Positions 35,373-43,919 of a stretch of 64,000 bases of DNA are shown piece after piece. The position numbers were made by a program, and so were the translations under genes. Below the pieces are notes generated by a model, which was not told the DNA's origin, made no database searches, and worked only from the letters and a program-made list of their open reading frames with translations. How positions within the stretch are numbered: position 1 is the first letter of the stretch; each line of letters opens with the position of its first letter. The DNA comes from Comamonas thiooxydans (GTDB lineage: Bacteria > Pseudomonadota > Gammaproteobacteria > Burkholderiales > Burkholderiaceae_C): positions 186,001-250,000 of the forward strand of contig NZ_BBVD01000003.1 in NCBI RefSeq assembly GCF_000964545.1, read 5' to 3'.

Positions 35373-36728
35373 TCAGGCTGCGGCGGAACTGGTTGCAACC
35401 GGGGCTGCCGTTGCGGACTCCAGTTCTTCCTCGTGGGCATCGAACTCGCGCCCCGGCAGCAGCAGATTCAGGCCCACGGCCACCAGCGCACCCACGGTAA
35501 TACCCGAGCCGAACACCTCGCGCACAAAGGCAGGCATCTTGGAGAGCAGATCGGGGCGCACCGTCACGGCCAGGCCGCAGCCCAGCGAGACTGCAATGAT
35601 CAGGCCGCTGCGACGCGTCTGCTCTGCACCGCTGAGCATGCGGATGCCCGCCAGGATGATCATGGCAAACATCATCAGGCCCGCACCGCCGAGCACTGGC
35701 TGGGGAATCGTCACTACCAGCGCTCCCAGCACCGGAAACAGTCCGGCCAGCAGCAGCATCACGCCGGTCAGCATCACCACATGGCGGCTGGCCACGCCCG
35801 TGAGCGAGACCACGCCCACGTTCTGCGCGAAGGTGGAAACCGGCGGGCTCGACATCACGGCGGCAAAGGCCGAACCCACGCCGTCGCACAGCATGCCGCT
35901 GGCCAGGCGCTTGCCGCGGATCGGCGTCCGCGTTGCCGCCCCCAGGGCCATGAAAGTGCCCGTGGTCTCGACAATGGTCACGAGAAAGGCGATGGACATG
36001 GCAACGATGCCCGATACCGGAAAGCTCATGCCGAAATGCAGCGGCTGCGGAATCGCGAAGATCGGCGCCTCGCGCACCTGGGTGAAGTCGATCAGACCCA
36101 GGGCCAGGCACAGCAGATAGCCGCAGGCAATGCCCAGCACCACGGCCGATGCCGAGATCACGCCCTTGCCCCATTGCACAAAGCCGATCACCAGCGCCAG
36201 CACAAAGCCCGCAATCGCCAGATTGCCCACGGCGCCGTAGCTGCCGCTGCCCACACCGCCTGCGGCCCAGTCCACGGCGACGGGCGTGAGCGACAGCCCG
36301 ATCATGGTCACAACCACGCTGGTCACGGTATGCGGAAAGAAGCGACGGATCACCGGCATGAAAAAGCTGCCGACGATCATCACCAGCGAGCCCACGAGCG
36401 AAGAGCCCAGGATGCCGGGCACACCATGCTCCAGTCCCACGCTGATGCCCGCACCAACAAAGGCGAAACTGGTACCCATCACGCAGGGCAGGCGTATGCC
36501 GACAGGTCCCACGCCACGGCACTGGATGATGGTGACGACGCCCGAGCCCAGCAAAGCCGCATTGACCAGGGCCACGATCTGGTCGGCCGGCAGCTTGAGC
36601 GCGCCGCCGAACACCAGCGGCACGGCGATGATGCCGCCCAGCGCGGCGAGCAGATGCTGCAGCGAAAGCAGCGTGGTGGTGATGAGGCTGGGCGGACGGT
36701 CTTCCACCCCGTAAAGCAGCTTTTCCAT
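35373..36728 (-). CDS. NCS2 purine/uracil permease
   Basis: The 451-residue inner-membrane protein has the NAT/NCS2 signatures: SLQHLLAALGGIIAVPLVF at the start, the transport motif region around FAQNVGVVSLTGVASRHVV, and VLGGAGLMMFAMIILAGIRM. About fourteen membrane segments are expected. Members import xanthine, urate or uracil with protons. The upstream gene on the same strand encodes 8-oxoguanine deaminase, which favours an oxidised purine or xanthine as substrate. GGAGACAAG lies just before the ATG. The tail is Glu/Ala rich. Confidence 0.92.
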   Translation of the reverse strand: MEKLLYGVEDRPPSLITTTLLSLQHLLAALGGIIAVPLVFGGALKLPADQIVALVNAALLGSGVVTIIQCRGVGPVGIRLPCVMGTSFAFVGAGISVGLEHGVPGILGSSLVGSLVMIVGSFFMPVIRRFFPHTVTSVVVTMIGLSLTPVAVDWAAGGVGSGSYGAVGNLAIAGFVLALVIGFVQWGKGVISASAVVLGIACGYLLCLALGLIDFTQVREAPIFAIPQPLHFGMSFPVSGIVAMSIAFLVTIVETTGTFMALGAATRTPIRGKRLASGMLCDGVGSAFAAVMSSPPVSTFAQNVGVVSLTGVASRHVVMLTGVMLLLAGLFPVLGALVVTIPQPVLGGAGLMMFAMIILAGIRMLSGAEQTRRSGLIIAVSLGCGLAVTVRPDLLSKMPAFVREVFGSGITVGALVAVGLNLLLPGREFDAHEEELESATAAPVATSSAAA

Positions 36729-36762
36729 GGTCTTGTCTCCTGTTTTTTAGGTATGCAATCGC

Positions 36763-36781
36763 CGGGGAATAGGCTTCCCCG
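36763..36781. promoter_or_regulatory. Palindrome upstream of the purine permease gene
   Basis: CGGGGAA (36763-36769) and TTCCCCG (36775-36781) form a perfect 7-bp inverted repeat with a 5-base spacer, 35 bases before the permease start. It could be an operator or a leader hairpin. Confidence 0.4.
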
Positions 36782-37014
36782 CGAAGGCCACAAGACTAAG
36801 CACGCAACCGGGAGCTCTCATATGCCGTTGCCGATACAGCCCATGCGCGGCGCCGTATAGCTTGTCCAGCATCGAGAAAGAATTTCTGGCACTCCAAGTC
36901 ACCTGACACCAGTCCCGAGCCCACTTTTCTTCCAGTGCCACAAAGGCTTGGAATCTCTCTCACACCGATGTCCAGCCATCGCAATGGACCAGCGATGACC
37001 GTCACCGAAAAGTC

Positions 37015-38403
37015 TCAATGTCCTGCTGCGGCTCGCTCGAACAGGCTGCGCGCGAGATTGCGGTGCTGGCCCAGCACCACGGGCAGGTCGGCGGTCAGCA
37101 GACGCCCGTCCTCGACCACCACACGCCCGTTGATGACGCTGCTGGACACATTGGCCGGCGTGCAGAACACCAGCGCTGCCACGGGGTCGTGGCCAGCACC
37201 CGCATAGCCAACGTCTTCCATGTCGAAGGCCACGAAGTCGGCAGACATGCCGGGAGCCAGTGCGCCGATGTCGTCGCGGTTGAGCACGCGCGCACCGCCC
37301 AGCGTGGCGATCTCCAGCGCCTCTCGGGCACTCATGGCCGCCGGGCCGTAGCCCACGCGCTGCAGCAGCATGGCCTGGCGCGCCTCGCCCAGCATGTGGG
37401 CACCGTCGTTCGATGCACTGCCGTCCACACCCAGGGCCACGGACACGCCGGCATCGCGCATGCTGCGGATGGGTGCGATGCCCGATGCCAGGCGCATGTT
37501 GGAGCATGGACAGTGCGCCACACCGGTGCCGGTGCGCGCAAACAGCGCAATGCCTTCGGGATCGAGCTTGACGCAATGCGCATGCCAGACGTCGCGCCCC
37601 ACCCAGCCCAGGTCCTCGGCGTATTGCGCCGGGGTCAGGCCGAACTTCTCGCGCGAGAAGGCCACGTCGTTGTCGTTCTCGGCCAGATGGGTGTGCAGCG
37701 AGACACCGTGCGCACGCGCAAGCACCGCCGATTCGCGCATCAGATCGCGCGTCACCGAGAACGGCGAACATGGGGCCAGAACCACGCGCAGCATGGAGTG
37801 ACGCGAGCCGTCGTGGTATTGCTGGATCAGGCGCAGGCTGTCGCGCAAGATGGCCTCTTCCTCCTCCACCACCACATCGGGCGGCAGGCCGCCCTTGCTG
37901 CGGCCCAGGCTCATGGAGCCGCGCGCGGCGTGAAAGCGCATACCCATCTGCTGCGCAGCCACAATGGAATCGTCCAGGCGCGAGCCATTGGGAAACAGGT
38001 ACAGATGGTCGCTGGTCGTGGTGCAGCCCGACAGCATGAGCTCGGCCATGGCGGTCTGGGTCGAGACATGGATCATCTCGGGCGTCAGGTGCGACCACAG
38101 CATGTAGAGGTTCTGCAGCCACGAGAACAGCTCGGCATCCTGAGCGGCCGGCACGGCACGCGTCAGGCTCTGGTACATGTGATGGTGAGTGTTGACCAGG
38201 CCCGGCGTCACGACCTTGCCGCGCATGTCCAGCACGCGCGCCTGGCCCTCGTCGGCCATGCGGCGGTATTGCGCTGGCAACTCGGCCGTTGCGCCCACCC
38301 ACAGCAGGGCCGGGCCGTCCGCCACCAGCGCACCGTCCTTGATCTCGCGGCGTTGCGCATCCATGGTGACCAGTACGTCGGCATTCAGGGCAATCAGGGT
38401 CAT
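37015..38403 (-). CDS. 8-oxoguanine deaminase (amidohydrolase family)
   Basis: A 462-residue amidohydrolase of the TrzN/AtzB/8-oxoguanine deaminase branch. The metal-binding HHH is at 73-75 (VNTHHHMYQSL), followed by a later LHTHLAEND, the AHCVKL histidine and the aspartate of LGVDGSASND. The sequence GRSKGGLPPD and LAPCSPFSVTRDLM are typical of 8-oxoguanine deaminases, which convert 8-oxoguanine to urate and ammonia. It lies between a LysR gene and the NCS2 permease, all on one strand, forming a purine salvage unit. A related triazine or guanine-type substrate cannot be excluded. Confidence 0.9.
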   Translation of the reverse strand: MTLIALNADVLVTMDAQRREIKDGALVADGPALLWVGATAELPAQYRRMADEGQARVLDMRGKVVTPGLVNTHHHMYQSLTRAVPAAQDAELFSWLQNLYMLWSHLTPEMIHVSTQTAMAELMLSGCTTTSDHLYLFPNGSRLDDSIVAAQQMGMRFHAARGSMSLGRSKGGLPPDVVVEEEEAILRDSLRLIQQYHDGSRHSMLRVVLAPCSPFSVTRDLMRESAVLARAHGVSLHTHLAENDNDVAFSREKFGLTPAQYAEDLGWVGRDVWHAHCVKLDPEGIALFARTGTGVAHCPCSNMRLASGIAPIRSMRDAGVSVALGVDGSASNDGAHMLGEARQAMLLQRVGYGPAAMSAREALEIATLGGARVLNRDDIGALAPGMSADFVAFDMEDVGYAGAGHDPVAALVFCTPANVSSSVINGRVVVEDGRLLTADLPVVLGQHRNLARSLFERAAAGH

Positions 38404-38482
38404 GGGTTTCTTCCTCTCTAAACAAGAAGCGCAAGTCTAGAGAGGCACCCAAGCGCGCGATAGCGCTGAATTCAGCCAAGCA

Positions 38483-38501
38483 TGTCCACAAAATGTGGAC
38501 A
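38483..38501. promoter_or_regulatory. Perfect palindrome TGTCCACA-N3-TGTGGACA
   Basis: Two 8-bp arms around AAA lie between the LysR stop and the deaminase start, about 80 bases before the latter. There is no T tract, so an operator is more likely than a terminator. Confidence 0.55.
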
Positions 38502-38506
38502 GTGAA

Positions 38507-39415
38507 TCAGTGTTTTCTGGCGTAGAGCCGCGCCAGCGCGGATTCGATGCTTGCCGCCATGAGCTCGGCAGCCGCGCTCAGCTCGGCCCCCTTGCGCACG
38601 AACAGCATCAGGGTCTGGCGCTGCAGATGTGCGTCGCGCAGAGGCACGAAGCTCAGCGAGCCGCGATCCAGCTCCTCCAGCACATCCAGAGCGTTGAGCA
38701 AGGCAATGCCCTCGCCCAGCATGACCAGGCGCTGTATCAAGGCCATGGAGGTGGACTCGGCCACCGGCGTCACCTCGATGGCACTGCGCGCGAAGGCTTC
38801 GTTGAGCAGACTGCGTATGGTCAGGGCCGGTGCAGGCAGAATCAGCGGATGACCCACGCATTCGCTGAGCAGCAGCGACGAATGATGGGCCAGCGGGTGC
38901 TTGATAGGCAGGACGGCTCCAATCTGCCATTCGCTGGCCGCCAGCATGCGCAAACCGGGTCTGGGCGCCAGATCGTAGGCAAGACCCAGATCCACCTCCC
39001 CGGCTTCCACGGCAGACACAATGGCCTGCGTAGGCAAGTCGATGACACGCACGACCATCCCCGGGTGGCTGCTGCGAAAGTCATGCACCAGCGATGGCAG
39101 CAAGGAGCCCGCCAGACCCGACGTCGCCGCCACAGTGATCTCGCCACGCCGCATGCCCTTGAAGTCGGCAATGCGCTCGCGCAGCGCTGCATGTTCGCGC
39201 AAGGTGCTTCGCACATGGGTCAGCACCATCTCACCCAGAGGCGTAAGACGCAGGCGGTTGTGGATGCGGTCGAACAGCGGCGCTCCCAGTTCGGCCTCCA
39301 GATCGAGAATCTGCCGGTTCACGGCCGTAGGAGCCACATGCAGGTGCTCGGCCGCCTTGCGGATGGAGCCGCGGCGAACCACTTCATCGAGATAGCGCAA
39401 AACTCTGGCGTGCAT
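38507..39415 (-). CDS. LysR-family transcriptional regulator of the purine unit
   Basis: The 302-residue protein starts with the LysR helix-turn-helix (RVLRYLDEVVRRGSIRKAAEHLHVAPTAVNRQI, about residues 4-60), and the effector-binding domain follows from about residue 90 (GEITVAATSGLAGSLLP). It lies 103 bases upstream of the 8-oxoguanine deaminase gene on the same strand, with a perfect palindrome in the gap, so control of purine salvage is likely. The initiator ATG 39415 gives the standard LysR N-terminus. Confidence 0.92.
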   Translation of the reverse strand: MHARVLRYLDEVVRRGSIRKAAEHLHVAPTAVNRQILDLEAELGAPLFDRIHNRLRLTPLGEMVLTHVRSTLREHAALRERIADFKGMRRGEITVAATSGLAGSLLPSLVHDFRSSHPGMVVRVIDLPTQAIVSAVEAGEVDLGLAYDLAPRPGLRMLAASEWQIGAVLPIKHPLAHHSSLLLSECVGHPLILPAPALTIRSLLNEAFARSAIEVTPVAESTSMALIQRLVMLGEGIALLNALDVLEELDRGSLSFVPLRDAHLQRQTLMLFVRKGAELSAAAELMAASIESALARLYARKH

Positions 39416-39465
39416 GCGCGCAGCCTACAGGGTTTGACTGGGCGCGCAAAGCGCCGGCACAGCAC

Positions 39466-40227
39466 CTAGTTCTGGCGCAGCCTGTCCACCTCGGTGTGCA
39501 AGTCCTTGGCCCAGGCGCGGCGGTCGCGCCCTTGTGCGCTCTGCGCCTCGCCATAGTGCACCACGGCAATCAGCTGCTCCGAACAAAGCACGCGCCAGAT
39601 GGAGCCCAGCAAGGTCTCGTCCCCGACATAGGTCGCAGCATAGCTGGTGCTGCCTGTCTTGCCATCGACAAAGCGCAGCCCCACGGGCTGTACCGGCGCA
39701 TCGCATTGCACGGCGGCTTCGAGCAGATTGGAGTGAAACGAGAGCAGGCTGCGTCCATCGCCCGTCGTCCCTTCAGGAAAGACGGCAAGGATTTCGCCGC
39801 GCTTGAAGGCCTCTTCCATGGCTCCCACCATGCGCACCGCATCGCGGCGCGAGCTGCGCTGGATGTAGAGCGTGCCTGCAGCCGTCGCCAGCGTGCCGAT
39901 GATGGGCCAGCCCTTGACGTCGGATTTGGAGATGAAGCGGCAATGGCGCGCCGCGTGGAGCAGCGGAATATCGAGCCAGGAGATATGGTTGCTGACCATG
40001 AGTACCGGCCCCTGGGCCGGTGGTTGCCCCTTGACCTGCAGTTGCACCCCGGCCCGCAGCAGCAGCGTTGCAGCCCAGGCCTGCACATGCTCGTGCTGCT
40101 GCAGGTAGTGCAGCTGCGGAAAGCGAAACGCCACGATCCAGGCGCCCTTGGCCACATGGGCCAGCAGACGCAGTCCGCGCCATACCGCACGCGAGCCGGT
40201 TTTGATTTTGTGCAAGCCGTTTGCCAT
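39466..40227 (-). CDS. 1-acyl-sn-glycerol-3-phosphate acyltransferase-like protein (PlsC family)
   Basis: A 253-residue PlsC-family acyltransferase. The catalytic HxxxxD motif is NHISWLD (H81, D86) and the substrate-binding motif is FPEGTTGDG (150-158). A hydrophobic N-terminal segment (about 20-36) anchors it to the inner membrane. It transfers an acyl chain to lysophosphatidic acid or a related lysolipid. ATG 40227 gives the normal N-terminus; 40272 is also open. It is the last gene downstream of the pyrimidine operon, separated by a repeat element. Confidence 0.9.
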   Translation of the reverse strand: MANGLHKIKTGSRAVWRGLRLLAHVAKGAWIVAFRFPQLHYLQQHEHVQAWAATLLLRAGVQLQVKGQPPAQGPVLMVSNHISWLDIPLLHAARHCRFISKSDVKGWPIIGTLATAAGTLYIQRSSRRDAVRMVGAMEEAFKRGEILAVFPEGTTGDGRSLLSFHSNLLEAAVQCDAPVQPVGLRFVDGKTGSTSYAATYVGDETLLGSIWRVLCSEQLIAVVHYGEAQSAQGRDRRAWAKDLHTEVDRLRQN

Positions 40228-40344
40228 GATTCTCAAACAGTGTAGCGGCTCGTTGTGACTCAGTTGCTGCAACTTGAAACCGGCAAGCGCCTAAGACTGG
40301 CGCAATGCAAAGTCAGAGGCACCTAGGAAGCGCCGCCGCGCACC

Positions 40345-40412
40345 GAGGGTGTCGTCCCCCTCCCGATGCAACGCATCGAGAGAGGGGGAAGCGGCAAAGC
40401 CGCTCAGGGGGA
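40345..40412. repeat. Intergenic repeat, copy 1 (after pyrC')
   Basis: The block shares GAGGGTGTCGTCCCCCTCCC, then AGAGGGGGAAGCGGC and AGCCGCTCAGGGGG with a second copy at 41851-41911. Internal inverted repeats (CCCCCTCCCG with GAGAGGGGG; AGCGGC with GCCGCT) give two adjacent hairpins. It sits directly after the pyrC' stop. Confidence 0.8.
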
Positions 40413-40414
40413 GC

Positions 40415-41707
40415 CTATCGTTGATAAGCGACAGCGCCGTCAACGATAGTCGTTACCACGCGCGCAGGCAGCTCATAGCCGTTGAATGGCGTGCTCTTGC
40501 CCTGGCTTTGCAGCGCCTTGGGATCGACCGTCCACTCCGCCTCGGGGTCGACGATGCACAGATCTGCCACGCCGCCCACCTTGAGCTGCCCCAGCAGGGA
40601 CTGCTGCTCGCCCAGGGCGCTACCCAGCACGGCCACGGGAGCCGAAGTCACGACAGCCAGTGCGCGGTTCAGCGGCACCTTGTAGTCGCGGCTCCACTTC
40701 ACGGCAATGGACAGCAGCAGCTCCACGCCGGTCGCACCGGGTTCGGCTTCGGCAAAAGGCAGCACCTTGGCGTCTTCGTCCACTGGGCAGTGATCGGAAA
40801 CCAGCGCATCGATGGTGCCGTCAGCCAGCGCGGCAGACAGCGCATCGCGATCGCGCTGCTGGCGCAGCACGGGCACCACACGGGCACTGCTGTCGAAGTA
40901 GCCGATATCGTTCTCGGTCAGCAGCAGCGAGTTGATGGACACGTCGGCGGTCACATTCAGGCCTTCGGCCTTGGCTCGGCGCACCAGCTCCACGCCGGCG
41001 GCGCTGGAGATGCGGCACAGGTGAACCCGGGTCTGCGAGCCACGGATCAGCTCGAAGATGGTGTGCAACGCAATCGTCTCTGCCGCCACGGACACCCCGG
41101 CCAGACCCATGCGGGTGGCCAGCGCGCCGCTGGCGGCAACGCCCCTGCCCAGATCCTTGTCCTGCGGGCGCAGCCACACGGCATAGCCAAAGGTGTTGGC
41201 GTAGCTCAGTGCACGGCTCAGCGTGGTGATGCTGGACAGCGGCACATCCGCCTGGCCGAAGGCCACGCAGCCGGACTCGGTCAGCTCGGCCATCTCGGTC
41301 AGCGTTTCACCCTTGAGTCCCACGGTCAGCGCGCCCATGGGGAACAGACGCGACTTGTGCTGCTTCTCGGCACGGAACTTGAGCATTTCCAACAGGCCCT
41401 GCTCGTCGAGCACGGGCTCGGTATCGGGCGGGCAGACCAGGCTGGTCACGCCACCGGCCACGGCAGCCGCCATCTCGGACTGCAGCATGCCTTCATGCTC
41501 GTGACCGGGCTCGCGCAGGCGCACGGCCAGGTCCACCAGACCAGGCAGCACCCACTGGCCGGAGGCGTCGATTTCACGCTCGGCCACAAAACCATCGGGC
41601 ACCGTGCCGATGGCGGCGATCACGCTGCCATCGATGGCGATATTGGCCTGCTGGTCGAAACCTCGTGCCGGGTCCATCACCCGGCCATTGCGAATCAGAA
41701 TCTTCAT
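40415..41707 (-). CDS. pyrC': Dihydroorotase-like PyrC' (non-catalytic partner of PyrB)
   Basis: The 430-residue protein has the dihydroorotase fold, but the metal-binding HxH of active enzymes is lost: the motif reads DLAVRLREPG, with Ala 61 and Arg 63 at the two His positions. This is the mark of the inactive PyrC' (PyrX) that assembles with PyrB into a large aspartate transcarbamoylase, as in Pseudomonas. Later parts of the family (VSDHCPVDEDAK) remain. The active dihydroorotase must be encoded elsewhere. ATG 41707 is the family start. It is separated from pyrB by 207 bases that contain a repeat element. Confidence 0.93.
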   Translation of the reverse strand: MKILIRNGRVMDPARGFDQQANIAIDGSVIAAIGTVPDGFVAEREIDASGQWVLPGLVDLAVRLREPGHEHEGMLQSEMAAAVAGGVTSLVCPPDTEPVLDEQGLLEMLKFRAEKQHKSRLFPMGALTVGLKGETLTEMAELTESGCVAFGQADVPLSSITTLSRALSYANTFGYAVWLRPQDKDLGRGVAASGALATRMGLAGVSVAAETIALHTIFELIRGSQTRVHLCRISSAAGVELVRRAKAEGLNVTADVSINSLLLTENDIGYFDSSARVVPVLRQQRDRDALSAALADGTIDALVSDHCPVDEDAKVLPFAEAEPGATGVELLLSIAVKWSRDYKVPLNRALAVVTSAPVAVLGSALGEQQSLLGQLKVGGVADLCIVDPEAEWTVDPKALQSQGKSTPFNGYELPARVVTTIVDGAVAYQR

Positions 41708-41850
41708 GGTTTGGCACCAAATTGGCTTCCAGCCCTTGCCACACAAGCGCTAAAAGCTATAAAAATATCTCTAAAAACCGTCACCACCAGCAACTGCAGT
41801 TTGCTTCGTCGACTTTCGCATGGGACACCAAGCTAGGGCCGCCCCGACGC

Positions 41851-41911
41851 GAGGGTGTCGTCCCCCTCCCGCATCGCGAGAGAGGGGGAAGCGGCGCAGC
41901 CGCTCAGGGGG
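41851..41911. repeat. Intergenic repeat, copy 2 (after pyrB)
   Basis: Second copy of the block described at 40345-40412, ending three bases before the pyrB stop codon. The core is nearly identical; the loop between the arms differs (CATCG against ATGCAACGCATCG). Confidence 0.8.
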
Positions 41912-41914
41912 TGT

Positions 41915-42877
41915 TCAAGCCTCATTCCCCGCGACGATCGACATGACAGCCATGCGCACGGCGATACCGAAGGTCACCTGAGACAGGATCACGGCCTGCG
42001 GGCCGTCCACCACGGCGGAGTCGATCTCCACACCGCGGTTGATGGGGCCGGGGTGCATGACGATGGCATCGGGCTTGGCCAGTTCCAGGCGCTTTTCGGT
42101 CAGGCCGAAGCTCTTGAAGTATTCCTGGCTCGAAGGCAGCAGCGCGCCACTCATGCGCTCGTTCTGCAGACGCAGCATGATGATGACGTCGCAGTCCTTG
42201 ATGCCTTCCTCCAGATTGTGGAAGACGCGTACGCCCATGCTGGCCATGTCCGAGGGCACCAGGGTACGCGGGCCGACCACGCGCACCTCGGCAGCGCCGA
42301 GTGTGGTCAGGGCGTGGATGTCCGAGCGCGCCACGCGCGAATGCAGCACGTCGCCCACGATGGCCACGCGCAGATTGGAGAAGTCCTGCTTGTAGTGGCG
42401 GATGGTGTACATGTCCAGCAGGCCCTGTGTGGGGTGGGCATGGCGACCGTCGCCGGCATTGACCACATGCACATGGGGCGCCACATGTTTGGCGATCAGA
42501 TAGGGAGCCCCCGACTCGCTGTGGCGCACGACAAAGATGTCGGCCGCCATGGCCGAGAGGTTGTCGATGGTGTCCAGCAGGGTCTCGCCCTTGCTGGCCG
42601 AGCTGCGCGCGATGTCCAGGTTGAACACGTCGGCCGACAGGCGCTTGGCCGCAATCTCGAAGGTGGTGCGGGTGCGCGTGCTGTTCTCGAAGAACAGATT
42701 GAACACGCTCTTGCCGCGCAGCAGAGGCACCTTCTTGACTTCACGGTCGTTGACGCTGACGAAGTTGCTGGCCGTGTCGAGAATCTGGGTCAGGATGTCC
42801 TTGGACAGGCCTTCGGTGGAGAGCAGGTGGATCAGCTCGCCGTTCTTGTTGAGTTGGGGGTTGCGCTTGTACAGCAC
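41915..42877 (-). CDS. pyrB: Aspartate carbamoyltransferase catalytic subunit
   Basis: A 320-residue transcarbamoylase that makes carbamoyl-aspartate in pyrimidine synthesis. The carbamoyl-phosphate loop FFENSTRTRTTFE is at 62-74, HPTQGLLD binds carbamoyl phosphate, and the aspartate-binding region ends with VMHPGPINRGVEID. The start is GTG 42877, two bases after the pyrR stop, with GAGG upstream. The N-terminal extension relative to E. coli PyrB is typical of enzymes that associate with PyrC'. The neighbour order pyrR-pyrB-pyrC' supports this. Confidence 0.96.
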   Translation of the reverse strand: MLYKRNPQLNKNGELIHLLSTEGLSKDILTQILDTASNFVSVNDREVKKVPLLRGKSVFNLFFENSTRTRTTFEIAAKRLSADVFNLDIARSSASKGETLLDTIDNLSAMAADIFVVRHSESGAPYLIAKHVAPHVHVVNAGDGRHAHPTQGLLDMYTIRHYKQDFSNLRVAIVGDVLHSRVARSDIHALTTLGAAEVRVVGPRTLVPSDMASMGVRVFHNLEEGIKDCDVIIMLRLQNERMSGALLPSSQEYFKSFGLTEKRLELAKPDAIVMHPGPINRGVEIDSAVVDGPQAVILSQVTFGIAVRMAVMSIVAGNEA

Positions 42878-42879
42878 GA

Positions 42880-43410
42880 TCAGGCCTCTTGAATGCGGAA
42901 GTGGAAAACACCGCCCTCGTCGCGCGCCAGCGCCAGGGAACGGTCGGCCGGCAGCGCCACGCGCGCTGCGGCAAAGTCGGCCTGGATGGGCAGCTCGCGC
43001 CCTCCCCGGTCCACCAGGACGGCCAGTCGCACGCTGGCGGGACGGCCGTAGTCATAGAGTTCGTTGAGCACGGCGCGCACGGTGCGGCCGGTGTAGAGCA
43101 CATCGTCGAGCACCAGCACATCGGCGCCGTTCACATCGAAGGCGATCTGGGTCTGGGCGCTGGAAGCCATGCCGCGCTGGGCAAAATCGTCGCGGTGCAG
43201 CGAGGAGGACAGCACGCTGGGCTTGCCCTTGAGGTTCAGATCCTTGTGCAGGCGCTCGACCAGCCAGGCACCGCCCGAGGTGATGCCCGCCAGACGGGTA
43301 TTGGGGCCCATGATGCGCTGCACGCCGCGCAGCAGCTCGCTATACAGGGCTTCGGCGTCCAGGATCAGGCTGCCTTGTCCCGGCTGGTTTCCTGCAATGG
43401 TTTCACTCAT
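42880..43410 (-). CDS. pyrR: PyrR uracil phosphoribosyltransferase / pyr operon regulator
   Basis: The 176-residue protein is a type I phosphoribosyltransferase of the PyrR family with the PRPP loop VLVLDDVLYTGRT (98-110) and the SLHRDD segment typical of PyrR. In Gram-positive bacteria PyrR binds pyr mRNA and attenuates it; in proteobacteria it may only salvage uracil. Start and stop overlap ruvX by four bases (ATGA), and the pyrB start follows two bases after its stop. Confidence 0.94.
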   Translation of the reverse strand: MSETIAGNQPGQGSLILDAEALYSELLRGVQRIMGPNTRLAGITSGGAWLVERLHKDLNLKGKPSVLSSSLHRDDFAQRGMASSAQTQIAFDVNGADVLVLDDVLYTGRTVRAVLNELYDYGRPASVRLAVLVDRGGRELPIQADFAAARVALPADRSLALARDEGGVFHFRIQEA

Positions 43411-43919
43411 GGGAGACTCCTCAAAAACTGTTCAAGAATGATGCAGGCCGAAGCCGCGTCGGCGTCGCGTGCGCCACCCGCCAGGGCTTCGGTCGTGCTG
43501 TAGCGTTCGTCCACCTCGTACACCGGCAGCTTGAAGCGACTTCTGAGCTGGCGGCCGAATTTCAGGGCCCGGGCCGTGTTCTCGTGCGCCGCACCATCGG
43601 GGTGGTAGGGCACGCCTATCACCAGGGCATTGGGCTGCCACTCGCGGATCAGCTTTTCCACCGCGGCCAGGCGTGCATCCGCCGCTTCGGCCTTGATGGT
43701 GGGCAGCGGGTTGGCTCCGCCCAGCACGCGGTTGCCCGAGGCGCATCCCGTGCGCTTGATGCCGAAGTCAAAGCCCAGGAACTGCTGGAAATGGGCCGGC
43801 ACCTCGGGCTTTTGCGGTGCGGGTGCCGCTGCAGGCTTGGCAGCCGCATTTTCGGCCGAGGAAAAAGTCGAGGAAAAGGCCGCATCGGCGGCCTTGTTGG
43901 AAGAGGAAATATCGTTCAT
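43407..43919 (-). CDS. ruvX: Putative Holliday junction resolvase / pre-16S rRNA nuclease RuvX
   Basis: A 170-residue protein with the YqgF/RuvX RNase H-like fold: FLGFDFGIKRTGCASG (catalytic D51) near the start, VIGVPYHPDG in the middle and VDERYSTTEA near the end. The family trims the 5' end of 16S rRNA and has been proposed as a Holliday junction resolvase. An Ala/Ser-rich extension of about 45 residues precedes the domain, longer than usual. It overlaps both neighbours, yqgE and pyrR, by four bases. Confidence 0.92.
   Translation of the reverse strand: MNDISSSNKAADAAFSSTFSSAENAAAKPAAAPAPQKPEVPAHFQQFLGFDFGIKRTGCASGNRVLGGANPLPTIKAEAADARLAAVEKLIREWQPNALVIGVPYHPDGAAHENTARALKFGRQLRSRFKLPVYEVDERYSTTEALAGGARDADAASACIILEQFLRSLP

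Noticed and set aside
35433..36860. Open frame of 475 codons on the plus strand
   Set aside because: It is antisense to the NCS2 permease, with the same low-complexity composition.
39441..39455. Hairpin GGCGC-N5-GCGCC upstream of the LysR gene at 38507-39415
   Set aside because: The stem is short, has no T tract and is common by chance at this GC content.
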